From Arhodomonas sp052060015 (lineage in GTDB: Bacteria > Pseudomonadota > Gammaproteobacteria > Nitrococcales > Nitrococcaceae), in NCBI RefSeq assembly GCF_052060015.1, contig NZ_JBPODZ010000006.1:124001-188000 (forward strand): DNA of 64,000 nt. Direction: 5' to 3'. A program made the translations under genes and the position numbers. The notes under the pieces were generated by a model. It saw only the letters and a list, made by a program, of their open reading frames with translations. It had not been told where the DNA came from and ran no database searches. Below, in pieces: positions 37,301 through 44,859 of this stretch; within the stretch, counting starts at the first letter, position 1, and each line of letters begins with the position of its first letter.

Positions 37301-38261
37301 CCCAAAGCACACCCGGGATCTCTCCAACGTCCCTGCCCAGGTGGTGCACTTCGTCAAGAAGCCCATGCCGGGTAAGCTCCCCTCGCGCACCACCCGCGCC
37401 ATGCTCGGGCTCGAGGACGACAAGACCGTACCCATCATCCGCGACCCGGCAACCGTCACCGAGGACTCGGATGCGGTGTTCTACTTCCCGGGTTGTGGCT
37501 CCGAGCGGTTGTTCAGCCAGATCGGCCTGGCCACCATGGCCATGCTGTTTGAGGCCGGCGCCCAGACCGTGCTGCCGCCGGGGTATCTGTGCTGCGGCTA
37601 CCCGCAGACCTCCAACGGCGACCTGGACAAGGGCCAGCAGATCACCACGGAGAATCGGGTGCTCTTCCACCGGCTGGCGAACACGCTGAACTATATGGAC
37701 ATCAAGACGGTGATCGTCTCCTGCGGCACCTGCATGGATCAGCTCCTGAAGTACCAGTTCGAGCAGATCTTCCCCGGTTGCCGGCTGCTCGACATCCACG
37801 AGTACCTGCTGGAGAAGGGCTATCAGCTCGATGGCGTCGACGGGGTGCAGTACATGTACCACGATCCCTGCCACACGCCGATGAAGACCCACGACGCCCA
37901 GAAGACCGCCAGCACGCTCATGGGCAAGGAGGTACCGCTCAACGACCGCTGCTGCGGCGAGGCCGGCACCTTCGCGGTGAGCCGTCCGGATATCGCCAGC
38001 CAGGTGCGCTTCCGCAAGGAGGAGGAGTACAACAGGGCGCTCGAGGAGCTCACCGGTGCGCCCACGGCCGAGAAGGGCAAAGTGAAGATGCTCACCTCCT
38101 GCCCGGCCTGCCTGCAGGGGCTCTCGCGTTACGAGGAAGATACCGGCGTGGAGGCCGATTACATCGTCATCGAGATGGCCAACCACATCCTCGGCGAGGG
38201 CTGGCAGGAGCGGTTCATCGAGCGCGCCCAGGCGGGCGGCATCGAGAAGGTGCTGCTGTAG
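34368..38261 (+). CDS. large FAD-binding and Fe-S/CCG-domain oxidoreductase (DUF3683 type)
   Basis: A 1297-residue single-chain oxidoreductase. Residues ~1-140 match the DUF3683 N-terminal domain. Residues ~150-400 form an FAD-linked (PCMH) domain with PRGGGTGYTGGAVP and DPTSQDASTIGGNVAMNAGG. Residues ~480-790 form the FAD-oxidase C-terminal domain ending HMHAGDGNVHTN and SGEHGIG. Two 4Fe-4S motifs begin at Cys820 (CLRCGKCKPVC) and Cys882 (CTVCHRCVTPC). The C-terminal ~260 residues carry two CCG modules (FPGCGSERL, CCGYPQ; HDPCH, RCCGEAG). The build is that of D-lactate or glycolate dehydrogenases fused to a GlcF-like electron-transfer part, feeding electrons to quinone. D-lactate is the likeliest substrate but unproven. 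Confidence 0.9.
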   Translation: MTETARIREIPYNYTSFSDREIVLRYLGEDAWDTLNELRGSRRTGISARMLFEVLGDLWVVKRNPYIQDDLLDNAKRRKALIEAMDHRLDEIVARAEGNEKALALAGQARAAVREFEQWFPDLRRRRERARRAFACHTREDNILFDGLSRVSHQTDATDWRVEVPFVVLCPDTEAEMAALVKTAVELGLVIIPRGGGTGYTGGAVPMHEDCVVINTEKLEGLGPVERRMLPGLDREVATVRAEAGVVTRRVSDLAQRHGYVFAVDPTSQDASTIGGNVAMNAGGKKAVLWGTALDNLAAWRMVTPDAEWLDVERLDHNLGKIHDQETVRFRVTRYGADGETPKGEPEVIAFPGSTFRKVGLGKDVTDKFLNGVPGVQKEGCDGLITSATFVLHVMPEHMRTVCLEFYGTDLHEAVPAIVEIVDDLQADDSVKLAGLEHLDERYVRAVGYAPKGARGEKPKMVLVADLASDDEDACAAAASRMVRMANQRNADGFIAVSAEARKTFWADRSRTAAIAAHTNAFKINEDVVIPLDKLAEYSEGIERINIVQSLKNKLRLLDELREHLAGPLPELKRRPDYLDREHYEDSQEGGSILQQKCTAAIEHLNAVGDRWRAILDNMDGDPVALEALLDDAARADRREGDTIANLLLRRSLRISYRREVEERLKEIFDGRDLEPVRRKIDAIHQDVLSSRLFVALHMHAGDGNVHTNIPVNSNDYAMMREADHIVDQVMALAGRLNGVISGEHGIGITKMQYLDPAVTERFAAYKREVDPQGWFNRGKLLEGSGLSDAYTPSLRLLQQEALILEASELGELNDDIKDCLRCGKCKPVCTTHIPRANLLYNPRNKILATGLMIEAVLYEEQTRRGISLHHWEEMNDVADHCTVCHRCVTPCPVNIDFGDVTVKMRGILKGKGQRRSSPQTAASMAFLNVKDARTINVMRKGMIQWGYGAQRLAHHVARRAGLAGSGGERPDAEPKKRPKHTRDLSNVPAQVVHFVKKPMPGKLPSRTTRAMLGLEDDKTVPIIRDPATVTEDSDAVFYFPGCGSERLFSQIGLATMAMLFEAGAQTVLPPGYLCCGYPQTSNGDLDKGQQITTENRVLFHRLANTLNYMDIKTVIVSCGTCMDQLLKYQFEQIFPGCRLLDIHEYLLEKGYQLDGVDGVQYMYHDPCHTPMKTHDAQKTASTLMGKEVPLNDRCCGEAGTFAVSRPDIASQVRFRKEEEYNRALEELTGAPTAEKGKVKMLTSCPACLQGLSRYEEDTGVEADYIVIEMANHILGEGWQERFIERAQAGGIEKVLL

Positions 38262-38281
38262 CGTGCCCGCGGGTGGCGGCC

Positions 38282-39040
38282 TCAGCGGGCCGTCACGCGG
38301 TGCCGCAGCGCCTCCAGGTAGCTGCGGATCCGGGCGGCGTTTGTGCCGACGTCGCTGGTGCCGATCCGGGAGGCAGAGCGCATGTCCACGCGCACGCTGT
38401 TGCCGGTGTCACGAAGGCGGATGACCACGTCGTCGCGAAAACCGAACCAGAACGTGGTGGCCGTGGCCTCGATGGCATCGTCGGTAACCGCCGCGAGCTC
38501 CCAGCCGCGGTCGCGGACCTCCGCCACGGCGGCCTCGCGGACACGTGCCCGCGGGGCATTGAGTCGTAGGGGATCAATCCCGGGATAGGCCTGCCGCTGC
38601 AGCCGTGCCGTCCGGCCGCCCGGATAGCTCACGGCATTGGGGGCCTTGTCCCGGGCGGTGGCCAGGGCGCGGAAGGCCGGCGGATCGGCGGTATCCGTGG
38701 TGATGTCATGGATGGGCGGCACGCTCTGGGCGCGCTGCCAGTGAAGATAGGGCGTGACCACGAGGGCGATAGCGCCCAGGATTACCAGGCCGCCGACCAG
38801 GGCGGGGCGCAGGCGCCTGCCCCATACGGCGACGATCAGGGTGATCAGCCCCAGGCCGACGGCGGTTATGGCGCCGTAGGTGCCATAGCGGAGGGCCTCG
38901 AAAGCCGTCCCCAGGGAGGCGAAGTCGAATCGATAGGCCGGTCCCGCCGCCCCCATCAACAGCGCGCTCAGCACGAATGCCGCAAGGGCAAGGGCCGCCA
39001 TTGCGCCCGACAGCCGATGCGGGCGTGTTTCCTTGTTCAT
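38282..39040 (-). CDS. DUF1499 family membrane protein
   Basis: A 252-residue protein. Three hydrophobic helices occupy the first ~115 residues. A soluble DUF1499 domain follows (DPPAFRALATARDKAPNAVSYPGG; DDVVIRLRDTGNSVRVDMRSASRIGTSDVGTNAARIRSYLEAL). The SASRIGTSDVGTNAARI block is the family signature. Function is unknown in the family. It is convergent with the large oxidoreductase, 20 bases away. Confidence 0.85.
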   Translation of the reverse strand: MNKETRPHRLSGAMAALALAAFVLSALLMGAAGPAYRFDFASLGTAFEALRYGTYGAITAVGLGLITLIVAVWGRRLRPALVGGLVILGAIALVVTPYLHWQRAQSVPPIHDITTDTADPPAFRALATARDKAPNAVSYPGGRTARLQRQAYPGIDPLRLNAPRARVREAAVAEVRDRGWELAAVTDDAIEATATTFWFGFRDDVVIRLRDTGNSVRVDMRSASRIGTSDVGTNAARIRSYLEALRHRVTAR

Positions 39041-39182
39041 GTCACCGTCTCGTTGTCATCGCCTGTCTCCTGGCAGGATACTGTGCCCTAGAGGGCATTC
39101 TCGGGCCAGGCGTATCGTCCTCGACGGAGCGGGCGATCGGCGGTCTGGGCGTGAAGCCGCGATTCTTGGGGAGGGTTACGAG

Positions 39183-39782
39183 ATGAGCCGGTCTATCGAC
39201 TATTACTTCTTCATGATCTCGCCATTCGCTTATCTGGGTAGCCGCGAGCTCGAACGCATCGCCGGAGTCCACGCAGCGCGGGTGAACGTCAAACCGGTGA
39301 AGGTGCAGACGGTATTCCAGGAGACGGGCGGGGTGCCGCCGGCGCAGCGAGCCAAGCCGCGCCAGGACTACCGTTTCATCGAGTTGGAGCGTTGGTCCCG
39401 AGAGCGCGGTCTGCCGATCACCCTCGAGCCGAAATACTTCCCCGTGAACGACGACCTGGCGGCGGGGGCCGTCCATGCGGCGAATGCCACGGGTGGGGAT
39501 CCGCTCGCCTTGGCGCATGCCCTGCTTGCCGCGTGCTGGGCCGGGGAAAGGGATGTGAGCGACCCGCCTACGGTCCGGGAAATCGCCGAGGCTACCGGGC
39601 ATGACGGGGCGCAGCTGATGGATGCGGCCACCGGCGAGGCCGCACAGCAGGCGTTCCAGACAACGACCCGCGAGGCAATCGACCGTGGCGTCTTCGGCTC
39701 CCCGTGGTACATCGTCGAGGGTGAACCGTTTTGGGGCCAGGACCGCCTTGACTTCGTCGAGCGCAAACTGGCTCAAGGATGA
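39183..39782 (+). CDS. 2-hydroxychromene-2-carboxylate isomerase / DsbA-family protein
   Basis: A 199-residue thioredoxin-fold protein of the DSBA-like kappa-GST family. YYFFMISPFAYLGSREL carries the Ser13 that binds glutathione in HCCA isomerases, in place of a CxxC pair. The C-terminal FGSPWYIVEGEPFWGQDRLDFVE is the family hallmark. GGGAGG lies upstream of the ATG. HCCA isomerase acts in naphthalene breakdown, but most chromosomal members lack a known substrate; no aromatic pathway gene is nearby. Confidence 0.85.
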   Translation: MSRSIDYYFFMISPFAYLGSRELERIAGVHAARVNVKPVKVQTVFQETGGVPPAQRAKPRQDYRFIELERWSRERGLPITLEPKYFPVNDDLAAGAVHAANATGGDPLALAHALLAACWAGERDVSDPPTVREIAEATGHDGAQLMDAATGEAAQQAFQTTTREAIDRGVFGSPWYIVEGEPFWGQDRLDFVERKLAQG

Positions 39783-40111
39783 GCCTGGGCTTGTCATCGT
39801 TTGTTCACAGAACCTGTGGATAACTCTGTGAACAAACCGTAGAGACGATCCCTAATCCCGCGTCGAGAAAGGCCTGCCGTTGGATTGGCCACGGAATGGA
39901 CACCGACATCGCTATCAATAAAAACAGAGGGTTATGTTTTCTCCGAATGTTTTCTTGACGGCGGGCGGTGTTGCGATGCACCAGCGCACCTGGCTGCAGT
40001 GGCTTGTGCATAAAATGCCGCGCCGGTCTTGACAAGGACGTCGTCAAGGCCGGGAGAGACGGGGTTCACGGCGTGTCGGCCGAAGTCCGCCCCTGCGTCG
40101 CCACGGCAATC
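39783..40111. other. non-coding region with DnaA boxes and a 13-bp inverted repeat
   Basis: A 329-base gap without a gene. GTTTGTTCACAGA (39799-39811) and TCTGTGAACAAAC (39825-39837) are perfect inverted repeats. Between them lies TGTGGATAA (39815-39823), an exact DnaA box (TTATCCACA) on the minus strand. Each arm holds a near-box (TTGTTCACA, seven of nine). A second exact box, TGTGCATAA (TTATGCACA), is at 40005-40013. The stretch 39911-39957 is clearly A+T-rich (runs AATAAAAAC, TTATGTTTTC, TGTTTTCTTG) against the GC-rich genome. Together this resembles an origin-like or DnaA-titration site. No dnaA, dnaN, rpmH or mnmG gene is in the window. Confidence 0.6.
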
Positions 40112-40714
40112 TCAATCCGGGTTACTGATGATGCGCCCTACCACCCGGACCGTGCCGTCCTCTTCGGCCGTCACCGCAAGTGCTTCACCGGAGCGAGGAT
40201 ACACCCCCGTCAGGGCGGTAATGTTCACCTGGTGTGTGACCAGTAGCACCATCCGTCCCGGCGGTAAGTGGGCCAGATACTCCCGTGCCCGGCGGGTCTG
40301 TTCCTCGGCGCGGCTACGGTCGCGGAAAAACGAGGTCAATGGTGGGAACTCCTGGACAGGGGCAAGCCCCAGTTCCCTGGCCGTTTCCCGGCAGCGGCAC
40401 CACTGGCTGGTCAGTATGCGATCGACACGGATGCCGTTGTCGCGAAAGGCCGCGCCGATGGCGCGGGCCTGGGCGCGGCCGCGGTCATCGAGGTTGCGCT
40501 GGGTGGAGCAGTCCCCCAACTCGAAGTCGGCGGGATCACCGGTGCCCGGTGCGATGGCATGGCGCATCACGGCGACAACCCCAGGCTCGCGCAGGGCCGC
40601 CCAGGCGTCACCAGTGCTCGCCGCCTCACTTTTGGCACTGGCGATCAATGCCAGGGTGGCCATCAATGCCAGCACCTTTGCCAACAACAGTTTGCGAGGC
40701 TGTCGCTGCAGCAT
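40112..40714 (-). CDS. exported histidine phosphatase family protein
   Basis: A 200-residue protein with a signal peptide (~1-32). The histidine-phosphatase core has VAVMRHAIAPG (Arg51, His52 nucleophile), the RILTSQWCRCRETA block and a second catalytic His in LLVTHQVN. It probably removes phosphate from a small molecule or sugar in the periplasm; the substrate is unknown. The start at 40714 is chosen for GGGGAG eight bases upstream; two Mets further upstream (40741 and 40744) lack a ribosome site. Confidence 0.88.
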   Translation of the reverse strand: MLQRQPRKLLLAKVLALMATLALIASAKSEAASTGDAWAALREPGVVAVMRHAIAPGTGDPADFELGDCSTQRNLDDRGRAQARAIGAAFRDNGIRVDRILTSQWCRCRETARELGLAPVQEFPPLTSFFRDRSRAEEQTRRAREYLAHLPPGRMVLLVTHQVNITALTGVYPRSGEALAVTAEEDGTVRVVGRIISNPD

Positions 40715-40983
40715 CAACGTCTCCCCGGGGATGAGCGACATCATTGTCCGAGTGCCGCCGTCTCGGTAGCGAGGCCGGCCCTCCCCTGAAGACCCTCCTT
40801 ACTCATTGTAGGCCGCGCGGTCCCTTGTTGCGTTATGCGCACAGGCGGTTGAACCGGCGTGAACGGTGCAGTACCGGCCGTCGGGGGGAGTGCCGGAAAG
40901 CCGGCGGGATTACCGAGTAACTTTCCTACACTGAAAGATAGATACGGCCGAGGATTGCACTAGTGTGTGGTAAGGGCTGTGGA

Positions 40984-42510
40984 GTGACGGCATATCGGAG
41001 AGGCCGGAAGGCGTGGTGTGGCGGGGCGGCGCTTTCGCTCATTACGGCGCTGCTGGTGTCCGGGTGCGCGAGCGTGCCACGTTCCCCGGTGGAAACGGGG
41101 CAGGACCGGCCTGCTGCGTGCGCGGCACTATTCGAGCGTGCGGATCAAGAAGTCGCACTGGCCGGAGTGCGGGACGCCGCAAGCGAGCGTATCGAGGGGT
41201 TTCCCTGGCTCCGTGTCAACCGTCCCCTCGCTTCTTTTCGGGAGGAGACCGACACGGAACCGCGGTTCGCGGCCTGGCTGGCGCGTCTCTCCCGCCTTGA
41301 TGCGGTAGCCCGGGAACATGAGCTCGCCAATCTGCCGCCGGTCTCGCGCCAGCGCCTTTCCGCCCATTGGGCGCCGGCGGCGGAGTCCTCCGGCCTGCCG
41401 CCTGAGCTTACCGATGCCCTGGATCATTGCCGCCCGATCCTCAACGAGCGGCTTCGCGCCGACGGCCAGGCCCGGGCGCGCCTGCGCGAGGCCGCTACAG
41501 TGCCGGATGCGTACGCGGGCTGGATGCGGGTGGCCGGCCTCTATCCCCTGGCCCGACTGCTGGCGCGGCCGCGGGTCCGGGCGCTACACCAGCGCCTCGA
41601 GGCGTTGCTGCAGGCGGGGCCGGACGACGAGCTGCTGCGGGAGTATGCCGCGCCGTTGCCGAACCGGTTCGACGGGGCGGGCCAAGCGATGGTCCACGCG
41701 CTCCCCCGCGACGCCCTCGGCATCCCCGCCCCGACCAAGGGGCAGCGACGCAGGCTCCTGGCTGCCCACGCGCCGGCCTGGGCGGTGGAAACCACCAGTG
41801 GGGCGGACCGCCCCGGCACGGTGCGCCTGGAGGATGGTGCCCGTCCCTGGGTGGACATGTCCCAGCCCGTCGAGTACCGCCACTTCTCGTGGACGCGGTT
41901 CCACGGTGAGGTCCTGCCCCAGCTCAACTACACCCTGTGGTTCCCGCGGCGCGCGCCCAAGGGTGCGTTCGACATCTACGCCGGTCCCCTGGATGCGGTG
42001 ACCTTGCGGGTTACCCTGGCACCGGACGGCGACGTGCTCGCCTATGACAGCATCCATGCTTGCGGCTGCTACTACACCCTCCTGCCGGGGCCGGGCTGGC
42101 GGGCGGTGGATCATCTGCCGCCCACCGAGGAGCCGGTCTTTGCGCCCCAGCCTGCGCCGCGGCCTGGCCCCGGGGAGCGTGTTCGCGTGGCCCTGGAACA
42201 TGGCCGCCATTACTTCCTCGGTGCCCGGACGGTGGACGCCCGCGGTGAGGGGCGCGTGACGCTGACGCCCATGCCCGAGGACCGCCTGCGCTCGCTACCG
42301 ATGCCCGACGGTGGGAACGCCAGCCTGTACGACGAGGACGGGTTGATTCCGGAGTCGGTTCGGCCGGAACGCCTCCTGCTCTGGCCCCTGGGTGTGCCGA
42401 GCGCCGGCGCGATGCGCCAGCGCGGCCACCACGCCATCGCCTTCATCGGCCGCCGCCACTTCGACGATCCCTACCTCCTGGAGGGCCTGTTACGGCCGAC
42501 GGGACGGTAG
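40984..42510 (+). CDS. uncharacterised lipoprotein with HACGCYY motif
   Basis: A 508-residue lipoprotein that I cannot name. The signal peptide (RRGRK, then hydrophobic) ends at lipobox LVSGC (Cys28). Residues ~30-270 are mainly helical and Arg/Leu-rich. Residues ~300-480 are beta-rich, with YRHFSWTRFHGEVLPQLNYTLWFP, a conserved-looking DSIHACGCYYTLLPG, and HHAIAFIGRRHFDDPYLLE near the end. The His/Cys clusters suggest metal binding. Start GTG 40984 has AAGGG seven bases upstream; GTG 40963 (seven residues longer, GAGG upstream) is an alternative. Divergent from the phosphatase gene. Confidence 0.75.
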   Translation: MTAYRRGRKAWCGGAALSLITALLVSGCASVPRSPVETGQDRPAACAALFERADQEVALAGVRDAASERIEGFPWLRVNRPLASFREETDTEPRFAAWLARLSRLDAVAREHELANLPPVSRQRLSAHWAPAAESSGLPPELTDALDHCRPILNERLRADGQARARLREAATVPDAYAGWMRVAGLYPLARLLARPRVRALHQRLEALLQAGPDDELLREYAAPLPNRFDGAGQAMVHALPRDALGIPAPTKGQRRRLLAAHAPAWAVETTSGADRPGTVRLEDGARPWVDMSQPVEYRHFSWTRFHGEVLPQLNYTLWFPRRAPKGAFDIYAGPLDAVTLRVTLAPDGDVLAYDSIHACGCYYTLLPGPGWRAVDHLPPTEEPVFAPQPAPRPGPGERVRVALEHGRHYFLGARTVDARGEGRVTLTPMPEDRLRSLPMPDGGNASLYDEDGLIPESVRPERLLLWPLGVPSAGAMRQRGHHAIAFIGRRHFDDPYLLEGLLRPTGR

Positions 42511-42611
42511 TCGGAATCCCACCAAACCGTCGAGAATCGCTTGTGCGGCCGGTTGCCGGCATTCAGTCTTCTGCTGCGGTTACGCGTCTACATATCGATT
42601 ATAAGGACACT

Positions 42612-43532
42612 ATGAAGCTCAGGATCGCCGCGTTCGTTATCGTTTTGTTGTTGCTCCGTCCGGCAGGGGCGGTGCACGGGGCCCCAGGGCCCTCCATCGG
42701 GCTGGCTCTTGGCTCCGGCGGTGCCGGGGGCCTCGCGCATATTGCCGTGCTGCAGGCGTTTGACGATCTCGGGGTGAAACCGGATCGGATCGCCGGCACC
42801 AGTATCGGCGCCGTGATGGGGGCACTCTATGCCGGGGGCATGAGCGCGCAGGAGATCCGTGCGGTTTTCGCGACCTATGGCGGGACGGGGTTCGAGGCCT
42901 TTTCGCGGCTGCTCGATCCCAGCGCAGAGCTTACGTTGGGCGACCTCCTTCGGGTCGACATCGCGGATGGTGGCTTGATTGAGTCCAGCGGGTTCCTGGC
43001 CTTTCTCGCCGGCAAGGTTGAGGCGCGCAAGTTCGCGGAGCTGGAAATCCCCCTCGAGGTAGTGGCCACCGACTACTGGAGCGGTGAGACCGTCGTGCTG
43101 GACAGCGGTGATCTTTTCGATGCGGTCGCCGCCAGTATGGCCGTACCCGGCCTCTTTTCGCCGGTTCCGCATGGGGACCAGCTGCTTATCGATGGGGGTA
43201 CGTCCAATCCGTTGCCGTCGGATCTGCTCGATGGCCGATACGACATTGTCATCGCCGTTGATGTATCCGGTACCCGGCGCCGCGGAGGTCCGGAGGAGGG
43301 GGACGGGCTCAGTGACGTGGTGTTCAACACCTTCGAGATCATGCAGCAGTCCATCATCGCGGCGCGCAGGCGTGTCTCGGAGCCGGATATCTACCTCAAA
43401 CCGGATACCGGTGGTGTCCGGCTGCTGCATTTCCATCGAATCGAGACCATCCTGGAGCAGGCGCGGCCCGCCGCCGAGCGGTTGAAGGCAGCGCTGCGCG
43501 AGGCGGGGATTGCGGAACAGCCCTCCCGCTAG
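42612..43532 (+). CDS. exported patatin-like phospholipase
   Basis: A 306-residue protein with a signal peptide (~1-23). The patatin fold carries the Gly-rich oxyanion loop GSGGAGG (34-40), nucleophile elbow GTSIG (Ser64) and the catalytic Asp in IDGG (Asp194), so the Ser-Asp dyad is complete. It is likely a lipid acyl hydrolase acting in the periplasm or envelope, related to the RssA/YlbK group. AAGGA lies before the ATG. It follows the unknown lipoprotein gene by 101 bases. Confidence 0.92.
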   Translation: MKLRIAAFVIVLLLLRPAGAVHGAPGPSIGLALGSGGAGGLAHIAVLQAFDDLGVKPDRIAGTSIGAVMGALYAGGMSAQEIRAVFATYGGTGFEAFSRLLDPSAELTLGDLLRVDIADGGLIESSGFLAFLAGKVEARKFAELEIPLEVVATDYWSGETVVLDSGDLFDAVAASMAVPGLFSPVPHGDQLLIDGGTSNPLPSDLLDGRYDIVIAVDVSGTRRRGGPEEGDGLSDVVFNTFEIMQQSIIAARRRVSEPDIYLKPDTGGVRLLHFHRIETILEQARPAAERLKAALREAGIAEQPSR

Positions 43533-43606
43533 GCGGGCAAGACCCTGGATGGCAGGCTGACCGCGGCGAGGCGCCGATCGGGTATCGAAGGTGTTGAGGG
43601 GAAGTC

Positions 43607-44242
43607 ATGGCGCGGGAAGCAGCCTTTGAGGCGCATCACCGTCGGTACGAGGACTGGTTCGAGACCCATGAGCTCGCCTACATCTCCGAGCTGCTGGCAC
43701 TGCGACCCTTAGTACCCTGGAAGGGGCGCGGCCTTGAGATCGGGGTCGGCAGCGCGCGCTTCGCCGCTCCGCTGGGCGTGCAAGTGGGCGTGGATCCGTC
43801 CCCGGCCATGCTCGCCTACGCCGCCGCCCGGGGCGTGCAGGCCGTTGCGGGTACCGCCGAGGAGCTGCCCTTTGTCGACGGTTGTTTCGACCACGCGCTG
43901 GTGGTGACCACCATCTGCTTCGTGGACTCGGCCGCTGCCATGATCGCGGAGGCCTATCGCGTGCTGCGCCCCGGTGCGCCGCTGGTGATCGGCTTCATCG
44001 ACCGGGACAGCCCCCTTGGCCGGCGTTATGAGTTGCACCAGGAGGAGGATGTCTTCTACCGGGAGGCCACTTTCTATTCCGCCGCCGAAGTGGAGCGGCT
44101 GCTCCGCAACGGCGGTTTTCGCATCGAGCACTGGGGCCAGACCCTGGCCAGTGCGCGGGCCGATGTCCCGGCGATTGACCCCCTCCGCCCCGGCAGGGGC
44201 CGGTGCGGCTTCGTGGTGGTGGCGGCGGAGCGGCCCGCCTGA
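43607..44242 (+). CDS. class I SAM-dependent methyltransferase
   Basis: A 211-residue methyltransferase. LEIGVGSARFAAPLGVQVGVDPSPAML is motif I with the acidic end of strand 2, GTAEELPFVDGCFDHALVV covers motifs II and III, and AYRVLRPGAPLVIG is the usual post-motif. It belongs to the UbiE/Methyltransf_11 type. The substrate is unknown and the neighbours do not suggest one. GAGGGGAAG precedes the ATG. It is convergent with the glycine-zipper lipoprotein gene. Confidence 0.88.
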   Translation: MAREAAFEAHHRRYEDWFETHELAYISELLALRPLVPWKGRGLEIGVGSARFAAPLGVQVGVDPSPAMLAYAAARGVQAVAGTAEELPFVDGCFDHALVVTTICFVDSAAAMIAEAYRVLRPGAPLVIGFIDRDSPLGRRYELHQEEDVFYREATFYSAAEVERLLRNGGFRIEHWGQTLASARADVPAIDPLRPGRGRCGFVVVAAERPA

Positions 44243-44248
44243 GCGGTC

Positions 44249-44710
44249 TTACTCCTGGATCCGCCAGCTTCCGTCGGGCTGGCGGCAGGCGGTGCCGTAC
44301 ACCTCTTCCGTGCCACCGCCGATCTCTGCCTCCATGGTGAACTCCCGGCAGGGGCCGGAGGAGGTCTCGTAGGTGCGCGTGGGGGTGACCGCGTACTCCG
44401 CGCCGGTGTCGGGGTTCTGCCAGGTGGAGGTCACCCCGGTACGGGTGGTCTCCAGGGTGGTGCCCACCTTCCGGCGGTCCACCTCGTCCATGGTGCGGCC
44501 GATATTGCCGCCGATGGCCGAGCCGATCATGGTGCCCGCGATGGTGGCGGCGGTCTGGCCGGTGCCGCCCCCGACCTGGTGGCCGAGCACGCCGCCGAGC
44601 ACCCCGCCGATGACCATGCCGACCTGCTCGCTGGGGCCCTGATCGGTGGCGCAGCCGCCGAGGCCTATCGCCGCGGCCAGTGTGATCGCGAGTGTTGTCC
44701 TGGTGCGCAT
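44249..44710 (-). CDS. glycine-zipper 2TM-domain lipoprotein
   Basis: A 153-residue lipoprotein. Lipobox LGGC follows a standard signal peptide. A glycine-zipper pair (MVIGGVLGGVLGHQVGGG; TIAGTMIGSAIGGNIG) resembles the Rickettsia 17-kDa/OsmB/YmgG surface proteins. The C-terminal TWQNPDTGAEYAVTPTRTYETSSGPCREF and GTACRQPDGSWRI block is the usual soluble domain with two cysteines. It is probably an outer-membrane protein linked to envelope stress. Divergent from the FtsH-type gene. Confidence 0.85.
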   Translation of the reverse strand: MRTRTTLAITLAAAIGLGGCATDQGPSEQVGMVIGGVLGGVLGHQVGGGTGQTAATIAGTMIGSAIGGNIGRTMDEVDRRKVGTTLETTRTGVTSTWQNPDTGAEYAVTPTRTYETSSGPCREFTMEAEIGGGTEEVYGTACRQPDGSWRIQE

Positions 44711-44859
44711 TGGGCGTCGTCCCTGTGATGGTGTGGATACTGGCAACGTAGACGGATGCGGTGACGACGTCCAGCCCCGCCGTTGCGCGCTCACCGACAC
44801 GGGAGGAAAGGGCTTGCTAGGATGGTGAAAGCGGCATGGCTCGCCGCAGGGAGGAAGCC

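Noticed and set aside
39799..39837. The 13-bp inverted repeat as an intrinsic terminator of the isomerase gene
   Set aside because: The stem is not GC-rich and no T tract follows; the central exact DnaA box explains it better.
40029..40769. Plus-strand open frame opposite the histidine phosphatase gene
   Set aside because: Ser/Arg-rich shadow composition; the minus-strand protein has a signal peptide and both catalytic histidines.
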